A stretch of DNA of 64,000 nt from Noviherbaspirillum suwonense (GTDB lineage Bacteria; Pseudomonadota; Gammaproteobacteria; Burkholderiales; Burkholderiaceae_D). Made by a program: the position numbers and the translations under genes. Below, piece after piece: positions 52,394 through 61,303 of this stretch (position 1 is its first letter; every line of letters begins with the position of its first letter). The notes under the pieces are model-generated. The model saw only the letters and a list, made by a program, of their open reading frames with translations, searched no databases and was not told where the DNA came from. Location of the stretch: the NCBI RefSeq assembly GCF_900182955.1, contig NZ_FXUL01000007.1, forward strand, positions 124,001 through 188,000, in the 5' to 3' direction.

Positions 52394-52816
52394 ATGCGAC
52401 CCGCAATCACGATGCTCACACTCGGCGTGGACGATCTCGAACGGTCCCTGACGTTCTATCGCGATGGAATGGGATTGAAGACGGATGGCATTGTCGGCAC
52501 CGAGTTTGAAAACGGCGCGGTCGTATTCTTTGACCTGGAGGGCGGTATCAAGCTGGCCTTGTGGCCGCGTAAGAGCATCGCCGCCGATACCGGGCTGCCG
52601 CTGCGAGCCGGTGGGACCGCCGCGTTCACGATCGGGCATAACGTGTATTCCAGAGACGAGGTGAACGCTGTGATGGATCAGGCGCTGGCTGCGGGCGCCC
52701 GCCCGGTCAAGGCGGCTGCGGACACCTTTTACGGCGGTTACGCGGCGTACTTCACCGACCCGGATGGACACCTCTGGGAAGTGGCATACAATCCGGGGAT
52801 GCTTCCGGCCCAGTGA
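52394..52816 (+). CDS. VOC-superfamily (glyoxalase-like) protein
   Basis: A 140-residue vicinal-oxygen-chelate protein with paired beta-alpha-beta-beta-beta modules. The first begins ITMLTLGVDDLERSLTFYRD and the second ends YFTDPDGHLWEVAYNP, the standard VOC C-terminal motif. Potential metal ligands include the Glu of WEVAYN and the His of GHLWE. Substrate is unknown; fosfomycin-resistance and lyase-like members have similar sizes. GGGAGGA precedes 52394. It stands alone between peptidase and phosphoesterase genes. Confidence 0.88.
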   Translation: MRPAITMLTLGVDDLERSLTFYRDGMGLKTDGIVGTEFENGAVVFFDLEGGIKLALWPRKSIAADTGLPLRAGGTAAFTIGHNVYSRDEVNAVMDQALAAGARPVKAAADTFYGGYAAYFTDPDGHLWEVAYNPGMLPAQ

Positions 52817-53000
52817 ACGGGCGGGCCCGTGTGCGCGGATCAGTGCCGGTCGCTTATCCTGAGCCTTACAAGCCGACACCGTCATGCTACGCCGTCTCTT
52901 CGCGAGTTCGAACGGTCACGGCAGGAAAGCCGGCCATGACCGCGCGCATCGACCTGATGCTTAGCTGTCTCTAACGCCGGGATACGGTAGCATAGGTGAC

Positions 53001-53837
53001 ATGCGCATCCAGCTTATCTCCGATCTCCATCTCGAAAACTACCCGGACTACGTCCCTCAGGCCGCTCCAGGTATCGACGTTCTGATACTGGCCGGGGATA
53101 TCGGCTCCTACCAGGCGGGTTCACGTCTCACGAGCGACGACTTCGGTTTGCGCCGCTTTTCACCGTGCAGGCCAGGTTCCGAATGGCCCCGCGTGTTCTA
53201 CATCCCGGGCAATCATGAATTCGACGGGCTCGAGTTCGATGCTACCTACCAGAAGTTGCGTGACACATGCGACGGATTGGGCATTGAATGGCTGGAGCGC
53301 GAGACGATCATTGTCGGCGCGGTCCGCTTCATCGGCACGACCTTATGGAGCGATTTCGAGGCGCTCGCCAAGTCGCAGGCCACCATGACGGAACAAATGA
53401 AGGCGCTGGAAAAGGCATATCGCGCGGCCAATTTCTATCTGAGCAAGAACACGACGTTTAAAGACGGCGTGCCCATGCTCGCAGAAGATATTCGCTTGCT
53501 CGCGCACGAATGCCAGCGCTGGCTGCGCGACGCATTGGCGTCGCCATTCGACGGCAGCACGGTAACGGTCACGCATTTCGCCCCAACCTTGCAAAGCGCG
53601 GATCCGCGCTATGGAATGACGCCGGGCACCGCAGGTTTTTGCAATTCCCTCGACGATCTGCTGCCCTTATCCGACGTCTGGATGCATGGCCACCTGCATT
53701 GCGCCAATGACTTCGTCGCCAGCGGCATCGCCGATGGCGAACCCTATTCATGCCGGGTGATCGCCAATCCGCGTGGCTATCCCGAGAAAGGCGAGGACAA
53801 GGCCTTCCGGGAACGATTTGTCGTGGAAATCACTTAG
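53001..53837 (+). CDS. Calcineurin-like metallophosphoesterase
   Basis: A 278-residue phosphoesterase. The di-metal motifs are complete: ISDLHLENY, LILAGDIGSYQ, YIPGNHEFDG, VTHFAPTLQS and MHGHLHCAND. No signal peptide is visible, so it is cytoplasmic. Family members act on nucleotides, phosphodiesters or proteins. It has no linked genes; the start ATG at 53001 lies after a weak ribosome-binding site. Confidence 0.9.
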   Translation: MRIQLISDLHLENYPDYVPQAAPGIDVLILAGDIGSYQAGSRLTSDDFGLRRFSPCRPGSEWPRVFYIPGNHEFDGLEFDATYQKLRDTCDGLGIEWLERETIIVGAVRFIGTTLWSDFEALAKSQATMTEQMKALEKAYRAANFYLSKNTTFKDGVPMLAEDIRLLAHECQRWLRDALASPFDGSTVTVTHFAPTLQSADPRYGMTPGTAGFCNSLDDLLPLSDVWMHGHLHCANDFVASGIADGEPYSCRVIANPRGYPEKGEDKAFRERFVVEIT

Positions 53838-54133
53838 CGCGCAAGCTGTCCAGTCAGCGCCGAGGAAAAGGGCAGGGTGCGATAACGCCGGGGACAATGT
53901 TCAGCGTCAGGCTGATTGCGCATGTGCGCGGACATATCCGTGCAATGGCCGATATATAAGCCAACGTTGCAGAATAATTATAAAGCGGCAGGCAATCGGA
54001 CTGCAGCGTACCCCTTTATTGCGGGACAAAAGTTTTGTCGCGAAGACGCCGAAACACCTTGGCGCGCAAAGCGCATTTCTCCGTTAGTCGTAAAATACGC
54101 CATTAGCTAATCGATAAAAAAATAATACATCGC

Positions 54134-55495
54134 ATGGTATTTGAGACATCCTTCATGACCGTAGCGGCATCCGGCGTTAACGCAGCGGGCGCCGATTCCA
54201 TCGACAAATGGCCGTATCTCGATATGCTTGCGCGCTTCGCGCTGGCATTGGCGCTGGGCTTGCTGATCGGGCTTGAACGCGAACGCCGCAAGAAAGAGGC
54301 GGGCCTGCGCACCTTCGGCTTTATTGCGCTGCTGGGCTCAGTTGGCGCCGCATTGGGCGACCCTTACGCCTACATCATCCTGGCCTTTACCGCCTTGCTG
54401 ACCGTGTTTCTGAACCTGCAGGAATTCCACCTGCATAAAGGCACGGAACTGACGACATCAGCCGCCATGCTGGTCACCTGCGTCGTCGGCATCTTGTGCG
54501 GAAAGGGCCATACGCTGACGCCCGCGGCCATCATGGTCAGCGCAACCGCGCTGCTTGCCTGGAAGGACCGGTTGCAGGGCTTCAGCATCGGACTAACCGA
54601 GAATGAACTGCGCTCGGCGCTGCTGCTCGCGATCCTGGCCATCGTGATTTATCCAGCCCTGCCGGTCGGGACGATTGGTCCGTGGGGGCTGATCGAGCCG
54701 CGCGCCGCCTGGGCGACGGTCATCCTGATCGCGGGAATCGGTTTTGTGAACTATGTATTGTGGAAGATGTATGGCGCGCGCGGCGTGACTATAGCCGGCT
54801 TTCTCGGCGGCTTGGTCAACAGCAGCGTGACGGTCAGCGAGCTTGCCGCCCGCATGGGTAAAAGCCGCAGCCGGCATGAAATCGGCGCAGCCTACCAGGG
54901 CATCCTGCTCGCGACGTGCGCGATGCTGGCCCGCAATACGGTGATCCTCATCCTGCTTGCGCCAGGCGCTGCGGCGTCGGCCTGCGTCTCGTTCGGACTG
55001 ATGCTGTTGGCCAGCGCAGGGTGGGCGCTGTTTGGACGCAAGCCGGCCGGCCCGAATCTGCCGGACGAAAGCCACGGCGACGGCAGGACGTCGCTGGCCT
55101 TGCCGTTTTCGCTGTGGGCGGCCCTGAAGTTCGGGTTCATCTTCTTGGTTCTCCACATAGCCGGCATCGTCACGCAACGCTTCCTCGGCGATGTCGGCTT
55201 TTACCTGGTCAGCCTGATCGGTGGCGCGGTGTCCAGCGCCAGCGCCGTCGCCGCTGCGGCCAGCCTTGCGTCCAACGGGTCCATCCTGCCTGGCGTGGCC
55301 GCCACTGGCGCCGTGATCGCCTCGATAGCAAGCGTCGCCATTAATCTGCCGTTTGTTTTCCGCGCCAAGAACCGCCAGGTGTCGATCAGCCTTTCCATTG
55401 CGATGGGCGTCATTGCACTGCTTGGCATCGTCGGCGTTCCGCTTGGCGTGGCAGGGATGTCTCTGATCGATGTGTATTTTCCGGACCTGTACTAA
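54134..55495 (+). CDS. MgtC/SapB-DUF4010 family membrane protein
   Basis: A 453-residue polytopic membrane protein. The N-terminal MgtC-like module has ALALGLLIGLERERRKKEAG and LRTFGFIALLGSVGAALGD; the C-terminal DUF4010 module includes FLGGLVNSSVTVSELAARMG and VSLIGGAVSSASAVAAAAS. About 12 membrane segments are expected. MgtC relatives help survival under low Mg or modulate ATP synthase; the role of DUF4010 proteins is unknown. The region upstream (54100-54130) is AT-rich and may be the promoter. The first ATG (54134) lacks a clear ribosome-binding site. Confidence 0.87.
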   Translation: MVFETSFMTVAASGVNAAGADSIDKWPYLDMLARFALALALGLLIGLERERRKKEAGLRTFGFIALLGSVGAALGDPYAYIILAFTALLTVFLNLQEFHLHKGTELTTSAAMLVTCVVGILCGKGHTLTPAAIMVSATALLAWKDRLQGFSIGLTENELRSALLLAILAIVIYPALPVGTIGPWGLIEPRAAWATVILIAGIGFVNYVLWKMYGARGVTIAGFLGGLVNSSVTVSELAARMGKSRSRHEIGAAYQGILLATCAMLARNTVILILLAPGAAASACVSFGLMLLASAGWALFGRKPAGPNLPDESHGDGRTSLALPFSLWAALKFGFIFLVLHIAGIVTQRFLGDVGFYLVSLIGGAVSSASAVAAAASLASNGSILPGVAATGAVIASIASVAINLPFVFRAKNRQVSISLSIAMGVIALLGIVGVPLGVAGMSLIDVYFPDLY

Positions 55496-55627
55496 TGCGC
55501 CTCGCCTTCGCCTGCTGTCCGCATGAAGCGACGCACGCAGTGCGCAGCTAGGCTGTTTCCCTTATCCTAGGCGCTTGAGCGATTTTCTTTCGCCAACCGA
55601 CGGCGAGGGATGCCAGGGAGAACTGCA

Positions 55628-56320
55628 ATGCCGTACCTCCATACCGTTCCAGGTCAGTCGCCGCTTCCAGTGAAGCACCACGCGGACGGGGTAAATCGCC
55701 TCAGGCGGCGCATGGTGTTCGGCGCGCTTGCCTGCGCGGCGCAACCGGCCTTCACACAAGACCGGCTGCCCACGCCGGCGCAAACGGAAGGGCCGTTTTA
55801 TCCGGATCGGCTGCCGCTGGACCGGGATAACGATTTGACCCTGGTTGCAGGTCATGCCGCGCCGGCTGCGGGCACGGCGACCGATCTGACAGGGCGCATC
55901 CTCGATGTGTCCGGCAAGCCACTCGACCGCGCAGTCATTGAAATCTGGCAAGTCGACAACAACGGCCGTTACATCCATACCGCGGATGCGAGCGCCCGCA
56001 ACGATGCGAACTTTCAGGGGTTCGGCCGATTCGAGACCGGGCGGGATGGCGCCTACCGTTTCCGCACGATCAGGCCCGTGCCATATCCCGGCCGCACGCC
56101 GCACATTCACGTCAAGATCAGCAGGGGTGGCCGTGATCTGCTGACCACCCAGCTCTACGTGCGCGGACATGCGCTCAACGAGCGCGACGGCGTCCTGCGC
56201 AGCATCCGCGACCCATTACAGCGCGATGCGTTGCTGGTCCCGTTCTTGCCCAGCACCCAGAGACCGGGAGAACTGGACGCACGCTTCGATATCGTGCTGG
56301 GAATGACCGCGGTGTCCTGA
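55628..56320 (+). CDS. Exported intradiol-dioxygenase-like protein
   Basis: A 230-residue protein of the protocatechuate 3,4-dioxygenase beta-like fold. GGGAG precedes the ATG at 55628. A Tat-like N-terminus (NRLRRRMVFGALACAAQPAF) suggests export. Fe(III) ligand candidates are Tyr in NNGRYIHTAD, Tyr in VRPYPG-type PVPYPGRTP and two His in PHIHVKIS, and the entry PTPAQTEGPFYPDRLP is standard. It is a single-chain member rather than an alpha/beta pair. Exported homologues are often of unknown function. An MFS permease lies downstream after about 540 bases. Confidence 0.87.
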   Translation: MPYLHTVPGQSPLPVKHHADGVNRLRRRMVFGALACAAQPAFTQDRLPTPAQTEGPFYPDRLPLDRDNDLTLVAGHAAPAAGTATDLTGRILDVSGKPLDRAVIEIWQVDNNGRYIHTADASARNDANFQGFGRFETGRDGAYRFRTIRPVPYPGRTPHIHVKISRGGRDLLTTQLYVRGHALNERDGVLRSIRDPLQRDALLVPFLPSTQRPGELDARFDIVLGMTAVS

Positions 56321-56856
56321 GCCTTGACGCACATGCCGTTTTGGCGGAACGGCGAGGCGGGCAGCGCGAGCCCGGCATTGCGTGGAGGCCAACCGCAGCG
56401 CTGCCGCGAAGCACCATTCACACGCCTGCGTCGACTTGATCCGCGGACTGCCGGTCCTGTCGCCGGACGTTTCGCGGGAGACCGAGATGAAGACGGCTCG
56501 AAATGCAGGCCGATTTCGTCGGTATCGTTCGGATCCGCGTCTACGGCGCGCCAAATACGCAGTTAACTTCATTACTTCATCAAGATGCTGCAAAGCACAG
56601 TTTGACCGCTTTACTTTTACTACATTCTGCTGTTTAGCATGTAGACAGCGTCGTTAGCGACGCTCAGCCAATGCCGTTGTCAACGTCCCACAGCATGAAA
56701 ATTATTGCTCGCAGACGCGCGAAAAACTGTATGCGGCAAAAATTATTCATGTTTATACCGGCAAGGCCACTTGCGAAGTCGTCCATAATTGCGGCCTTTG
56801 CTGCCATCTGTCTGTCAGCGTCTCCGATTTCTCATCAAGCATCAGTCATCAACATC
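56321..56856 (+). other. Intergenic region with a perfect 7-bp hairpin
   Basis: About 535 bases without a supported gene. The segment 56560-56645 is AT-rich. AGCGTCG-TTAG-CGACGCT at 56647-56664 is a perfect hairpin or dyad with a tetraloop, lacking a T-run, and lies 193 bases before the MFS gene; it may be an operator or processed leader structure. Confidence 0.45.
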
Positions 56857-58173
56857 ATGAACTCCACGACATCTCTTCCCTATGGCGCCCAGCTGGCGGA
56901 GCGCGAGCATTTGGAAGCCAAAACCTATGCGAAGGTCACCGCAAGACTATTGCCCTTCCTCTTCCTCTGCTACGTCGCGGCTTACCTGGACCGCGTGAAT
57001 GTCGGCTTCGCAAAATTACAAATGCTGAACGACCTCCAGTTCAGCGAAACCGTCTACGGTCTCGGGGCGGGCATATTCTTCATCGGCTATTTCTTCTTTG
57101 AAGTGCCGAGCAATATCATCATGCACAAGGTCGGCGCGCGCGTCTGGATCGGCCGCATCATGATTACCTGGGCCATCCTGTCCGGCGCCATGATGTATGT
57201 GAACAGCCCGACCATGTTCTATGTGCTGCGCTTCTTCCTCGGCGTGGCCGAGGCTGGCTTCTTTCCGGGCATCGTGCTTTACCTGACCTATTGGTTTCCG
57301 GCGCAACGTCGCAGCCGCATGAATGCACTGTTCATGATAGGCATCCCGATTGCCGGCGTGGTAGGCGGCCCGCTGTCGGGCTGGATCCTGAATGCCCTGA
57401 ATGGCTCCCATGGCATCGCCGGCTGGCAATGGCTGTTCCTGGTTGAAGCAATACCCTCGCTGGTCCTGGGTGTGATCACGATTTTCTACCTGCCTAACAG
57501 CATCAGCGCCGCGTCCTGGCTGACGCCCGCAGAGAAACAGCTGCTGGAAGAAAATATCGCGGGCGATAACGCCGGCAAGGGCGACCACGCGCTGTCCAGC
57601 GTGTTCAGCAACGCGCGCGTCTGGCTGATGGCCGCAATTTATTTCTGCTGCATGATGGGCCTGTACGGCGTCGGCTTTTATTTACCCACGCTGATCAAGG
57701 CAGCCGGCGTCAAGGATGCATTGGATGTTGGCCTGTTGACCGCCATCCCTTACGGCTGCGCCGTCATTGCCATGCTGGCCATCGCCAAAAGCGCGGATCG
57801 CACCCGGGAGCGCCGCTGGCACTTTGCCTTCGCCAGCGCCCTTGGCGGCCTGGGACTGATGTTGGCGACCATCTATGGCGACAATGTCGTGCTGGCGATG
57901 GCGGCGCTGTCCCTGGGCACTGCCGGCCTCCTGGCGACGATGCCGGTGTTCTGGACCTATCCGAGCGCGATCCTGGGCGGCACCGCCGCCGCTGCGGGCA
58001 TCGCCATGATTAACTCGATCGGCAATCTCGCCGGCTTCGTGAGCCCGTCCATCATAGGCTGGATGAAGGATGTCACCCAGAGCACCAACGCCGGCATGTA
58101 TGTGGTCTCGGGCGCCCTTTTCCTGGGCGCGGTGCTGGCATTGCTGCAACCGCGCAGCCTGGTCAATCGTTAA
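56857..58173 (+). CDS. MFS transporter, anion:cation symporter (ACS) family
   Basis: A 438-residue permease with about 12 membrane segments. The ATG at 56857 (MNSTTSLPYGAQ) is preferred, although a longer frame starts at 56671. ACS hallmarks are YVAAYLDRVNVGFAKLQM, FFEVPSNIIMHKVGARVWIG, RFFLGVAEAGFFPGIVLYLT and WFPAQRRSRMNALFM. Members import tartrate, phthalate, 4-hydroxyphenylacetate or other organic acids. No metabolic genes are in the immediate operon; the intradiol-dioxygenase-like gene upstream is the nearest hint of an aromatic substrate. Confidence 0.9.
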   Translation: MNSTTSLPYGAQLAEREHLEAKTYAKVTARLLPFLFLCYVAAYLDRVNVGFAKLQMLNDLQFSETVYGLGAGIFFIGYFFFEVPSNIIMHKVGARVWIGRIMITWAILSGAMMYVNSPTMFYVLRFFLGVAEAGFFPGIVLYLTYWFPAQRRSRMNALFMIGIPIAGVVGGPLSGWILNALNGSHGIAGWQWLFLVEAIPSLVLGVITIFYLPNSISAASWLTPAEKQLLEENIAGDNAGKGDHALSSVFSNARVWLMAAIYFCCMMGLYGVGFYLPTLIKAAGVKDALDVGLLTAIPYGCAVIAMLAIAKSADRTRERRWHFAFASALGGLGLMLATIYGDNVVLAMAALSLGTAGLLATMPVFWTYPSAILGGTAAAAGIAMINSIGNLAGFVSPSIIGWMKDVTQSTNAGMYVVSGALFLGAVLALLQPRSLVNR

Positions 58174-58514
58174 GCACTGCGCGGATCGGACCGATACTTA
58201 CGGCAATGGGCAGGCATGCTCCATCTTACCGGCGCCATACCAATCCAAGGCATGTCGCCTGTCCAGGTGGATCATTAAAAGTCCAGCGATTAACGAAAAG
58301 CCGCCAAGCAAACCGTATTTTTTGGGAATTCCTTCGAATAGCGGCAGGGAACAAGGGTTTGAACCCGGTATTCCGGCACCGGCGGCAGTTCGCCCAAGCC
58401 GTTTAAAAGGGGACATGCGAAGATAAACCAGTAGGCGGCCAAGCGCGCTCGCGACCTGACACGATCAGCGCAACTCAGCAAGCAGGGGCGCCGGAGCTCC
58501 TTGCCTGGTACACA
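58174..58514. other. Intergenic region with potential RNA structure
   Basis: About 340 bases without a supported gene. GCCGCC (58300-58305) and GGCGGC (58381-58386) can pair around an interior with smaller complementary parts, including GGGTT-TG-AACCC at about 58354 and GGAAT/ATTCC. It follows the MFS gene and faces the LysR stop, so a terminator-like fold or small RNA is conceivable. A tRNA was considered and rejected. Confidence 0.35.
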
Positions 58515-59402
58515 TCATGCCGCCGCCGCATGCAGCAGTTCGCACGCCCGCTGCGCGATCGGCGACAGATAGCCGGTGCGATGCACGATACCTATCCGGC
58601 GGCTCATGCCGGTTACCGTGAATGGCCGGAGCAAAAGCTTAGGGGGGAGCGATCCAGCCAGCGCACTGCGAAGGTTGATCATGCTGATCAGGTGGGTGCG
58701 CGCCACCACTTCGACCAGTGCATGCAGAGTATCGGCTTCCACCACGATACGCGGCGGTGGCAGCCCGTGCCTGGAAAATGCCTGCCTGACCTGGAGCCGT
58801 GTGAATTCATGCTGCCCGGTGGCTGCCCAATCGTGGCGGACCAGGTCTTTCAGCGCAATGATGTCCTGCTGCGCCAGCGGATGGCTGTCCTGCATCATCA
58901 GCCTGCAGGGGTCTTCATACAGGGCTTCGCAGGTCAGATGTTCCGGCAGTTGCTCCGGTACCGGGCAGACCGCCAGTTCGACTTCCCGCCGGACGACCTT
59001 GTCCATCATCCCGTCACTGAACGCGGTGCTGAAGCGGAGGCTGGCTGCCGGCCGCTCCGTGGTGAGCGCGGGCAGCAAGGCCTTCAGCGCAAAGTCGGTC
59101 GTGGCCGGCGTCAGGCCCATGCGCAGCAGGCCAGCGTCGTTCCCGCCCAGGTTGCGTGCTTCCTGCACCGCATCGTCCATGTCCTGCGAAGCAGCACGCA
59201 GACGGTCATGAAACGCGCGCCCGGCCTCGGTCAGTTCGGCGCCACGCGAGGAGCGCGTGACCAGACGTGCGCCGACCTTGCGTTCAAGCCGCTGGATTGC
59301 CTTGCTGAGTGCCGGCTGCGAAATACCCAGCCGTTCGGCGGTGCCCGTAAAGGTGCCAGATGCGGCCAGCGCCAAAAAATAGTCGAGATCGTCGCCAAGC
59401 AT
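58515..59402 (-). CDS. LysR-family transcriptional regulator
   Basis: A 295-residue regulator. The ATG at 59402 (MLGDDLDYFLALAASGTFTG) gives a standard LysR N-terminus, with helix-turn-helix AERLGISQPALSKAIQRLER. The effector domain has LRMGLTPATTDFALKALLP and AVCPVPEQLPEHLTCEALYE. It is divergent from the PhoD-phosphatase/sulfatase pair (188 bases) and probably regulates it, perhaps in response to sulfate or an alkyl ester. Confidence 0.9.
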   Translation of the reverse strand: MLGDDLDYFLALAASGTFTGTAERLGISQPALSKAIQRLERKVGARLVTRSSRGAELTEAGRAFHDRLRAASQDMDDAVQEARNLGGNDAGLLRMGLTPATTDFALKALLPALTTERPAASLRFSTAFSDGMMDKVVRREVELAVCPVPEQLPEHLTCEALYEDPCRLMMQDSHPLAQQDIIALKDLVRHDWAATGQHEFTRLQVRQAFSRHGLPPPRIVVEADTLHALVEVVARTHLISMINLRSALAGSLPPKLLLRPFTVTGMSRRIGIVHRTGYLSPIAQRACELLHAAAA

Positions 59403-59589
59403 GGCATTCCCCAAGGTTATGACTTTCAGCGTGGCGGTTATTTTACTTTGCGGATCTGGCGGTCGATAGTTCGCTAATGCGGCTCGGACAGCAATTTGTT
59501 TTGCCCGGCCAAAGAGCCGTACCCGGCATGCGGCGCGCGCAAACCATGCGACCGGGGAGCTCTGCCCATAACTACACGATGGAGACACC

Positions 59590-61266
59590 ATGCCAGACCC
59601 GTTTTCACGCCGTCATTTCCTGCAGCTTGGCGCCATCATGGCCGCCGGCTTGTCGCTTCCCTTCCATGCTGTGTCCGCGAGCGACGGCTGGAACGCCGGC
59701 GACCTCAGGCACCTGCTGCCTGCCGCCGCACACGACCGCTTCCTGATCAAGGCCTCGTTTGGAACCGCGCTCGCACAGACGCCGCAACTTGCGATCGATG
59801 GCAGGCGTCTGCCCGGCCGCATGACGGACCGCCAGGGCCGCTTCTGGCGCTTCGACAGCCCCGGCCTGAAGCCCGACACCGTGTACACGCTGCAACTCGT
59901 TAGCGCGGCCGGACGACCGCTGTGCGCGCCCTGGCCGCTGAAAACCTTTCCGGCGCCGGATGCCGCGCCAACCCGCCTGCGGCTGCTGATCTACACCTGC
60001 GCCGGCGGCAATCCCGACGCCCGGGGACCAGGCGGCATGGAGGCGTTCCGGTCCATGGCCATACGCCATGCGCTGCTGGACCGCGGAATGTCTTACCGGC
60101 CGGACGTGGTGATCGCCAATGGCGACCATGTCTACCAGGACCAGCGCACCTGGATGGAAAGCGGAAGCCCGACGCTGCGCAAGGCGGCGAACGACTACTA
60201 TGACGGAGTAGGGCGCTTCGACACCAGCCAACCCGTGCTTGGCAGCGCCAACGAAGCGCTGCTGGAAAAGATGGTGGACCCGCAGATTGCCCGGCTATAC
60301 GGTACGCGCCTGCGTTCCACACCGGTATTCTTCCTGATGGACGACCATGATTACTTCGAAAATGACGAAGCGGAAGAAAAGTTCATCACCTTCCCACCCG
60401 ATAATTTCGACCTGACGCTCGCGCGCACGGTGCAGGACATGTACTTCCCCGAATTCCTGCCGGATGCCAGGCGTTCGCTGATCCTGCCGGGCAGTAATGC
60501 CAGCGACCGGGCGGCAAAGGTGTCGGAATGCTTTGGCACGCTGCGCTATGGCAAGCTGCTGGAAATGCTGATGATGGACTGCGGCCGTTACCTGTCGCTG
60601 AAGGACAGGCATGCAGGGCTGGTGCCGCCGGAAGCCGAGAAGTGGCTGCTGGATCGCACCCGCCAGTCGGACGCGCGGCACATGATCCACATGCCGTCCA
60701 CGCCATTTGGCTGGTCGGCGGGAAAATGGCGCGAATGGTACCCGGACCTGGTCGTGTCGGACGAAATCATGGCGGCCCCGCCCGCCGTCCTGTCGCAGCC
60801 GTTCAACGGCGTCAAGGGGACCAACCTGCGCCTGAGCACCGAGCGCCAGAAATACATGTGGCAGTCCGGCTGGTTTGCCCAGCACCAGCGCATCGTCGCG
60901 GCAATGACGGCGCAGAACCGGCCGGCAGTGATGATGTCGGGCGACCTGCATGCGACCGGCTGGGACCGCATGCTGAAAAGTGGCGAGATTGACCTGCGCG
61001 CCAACCCGATCAATATCATCCTGAACGGCCCGCTGGGCACGGGGCTGGCCGGCTGGCCCAGCGGTCCACGCGGACTCGGACCGGCAGCGCCCGGTGCGCT
61101 GACGCTGGAGCGCAATGCAAAGCCGGCGGAGAAAAACGGTTTCAGTATTGTCGACATCACGCCGGACCGCATGACATGCCAGCTGTTTGCCTGGCGCGAA
61201 CCCGACCCGTTCGACGCGATCAGCCGCCTTGAGCCGTACGACGTGCTCGAGATCCCGCGCGGATGA
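59590..61266 (+). CDS. PhoD-like alkaline phosphatase/phosphodiesterase, Tat-exported
   Basis: A 558-residue secreted metalloenzyme. The Tat signal SRRHFLQLGAIMAAG starts at about residue 6; GGAGA precedes the ATG at 59590. Metal and catalytic motifs are IYTCAGGNPDARG, VVIANGDHVYQDQ, FFLMDDHDYFEND and MMSGDLHATGWDRM, as in PhoD-type phosphodiesterases that use Ca/Fe. It could hydrolyse organic phosphate esters in the periplasm or outside the cell. It is followed after 37 bases by a sulfatase homologue, so one regulator may control release of both P and S. Confidence 0.9.
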   Translation: MPDPFSRRHFLQLGAIMAAGLSLPFHAVSASDGWNAGDLRHLLPAAAHDRFLIKASFGTALAQTPQLAIDGRRLPGRMTDRQGRFWRFDSPGLKPDTVYTLQLVSAAGRPLCAPWPLKTFPAPDAAPTRLRLLIYTCAGGNPDARGPGGMEAFRSMAIRHALLDRGMSYRPDVVIANGDHVYQDQRTWMESGSPTLRKAANDYYDGVGRFDTSQPVLGSANEALLEKMVDPQIARLYGTRLRSTPVFFLMDDHDYFENDEAEEKFITFPPDNFDLTLARTVQDMYFPEFLPDARRSLILPGSNASDRAAKVSECFGTLRYGKLLEMLMMDCGRYLSLKDRHAGLVPPEAEKWLLDRTRQSDARHMIHMPSTPFGWSAGKWREWYPDLVVSDEIMAAPPAVLSQPFNGVKGTNLRLSTERQKYMWQSGWFAQHQRIVAAMTAQNRPAVMMSGDLHATGWDRMLKSGEIDLRANPINIILNGPLGTGLAGWPSGPRGLGPAAPGALTLERNAKPAEKNGFSIVDITPDRMTCQLFAWREPDPFDAISRLEPYDVLEIPRG

Positions 61267-61303
61267 GCGCGGAGCAAGCAGGCCCAACATTGAGCAGGTG
61301 AAC

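Noticed and set aside
58300-58386. T-arm-like sequence GGGTTTGAACCC suggesting a tRNA
   Set aside because: No D-arm, anticodon stem or matching acceptor ends at tRNA spacing could be found.
61187-61303. Upstream extension of the alkyl-sulfatase gene into phoD
   Set aside because: The extension lacks hydrophobic character, whereas the ATG at 61304 opens a proper lipoprotein signal with a ribosome-binding site.
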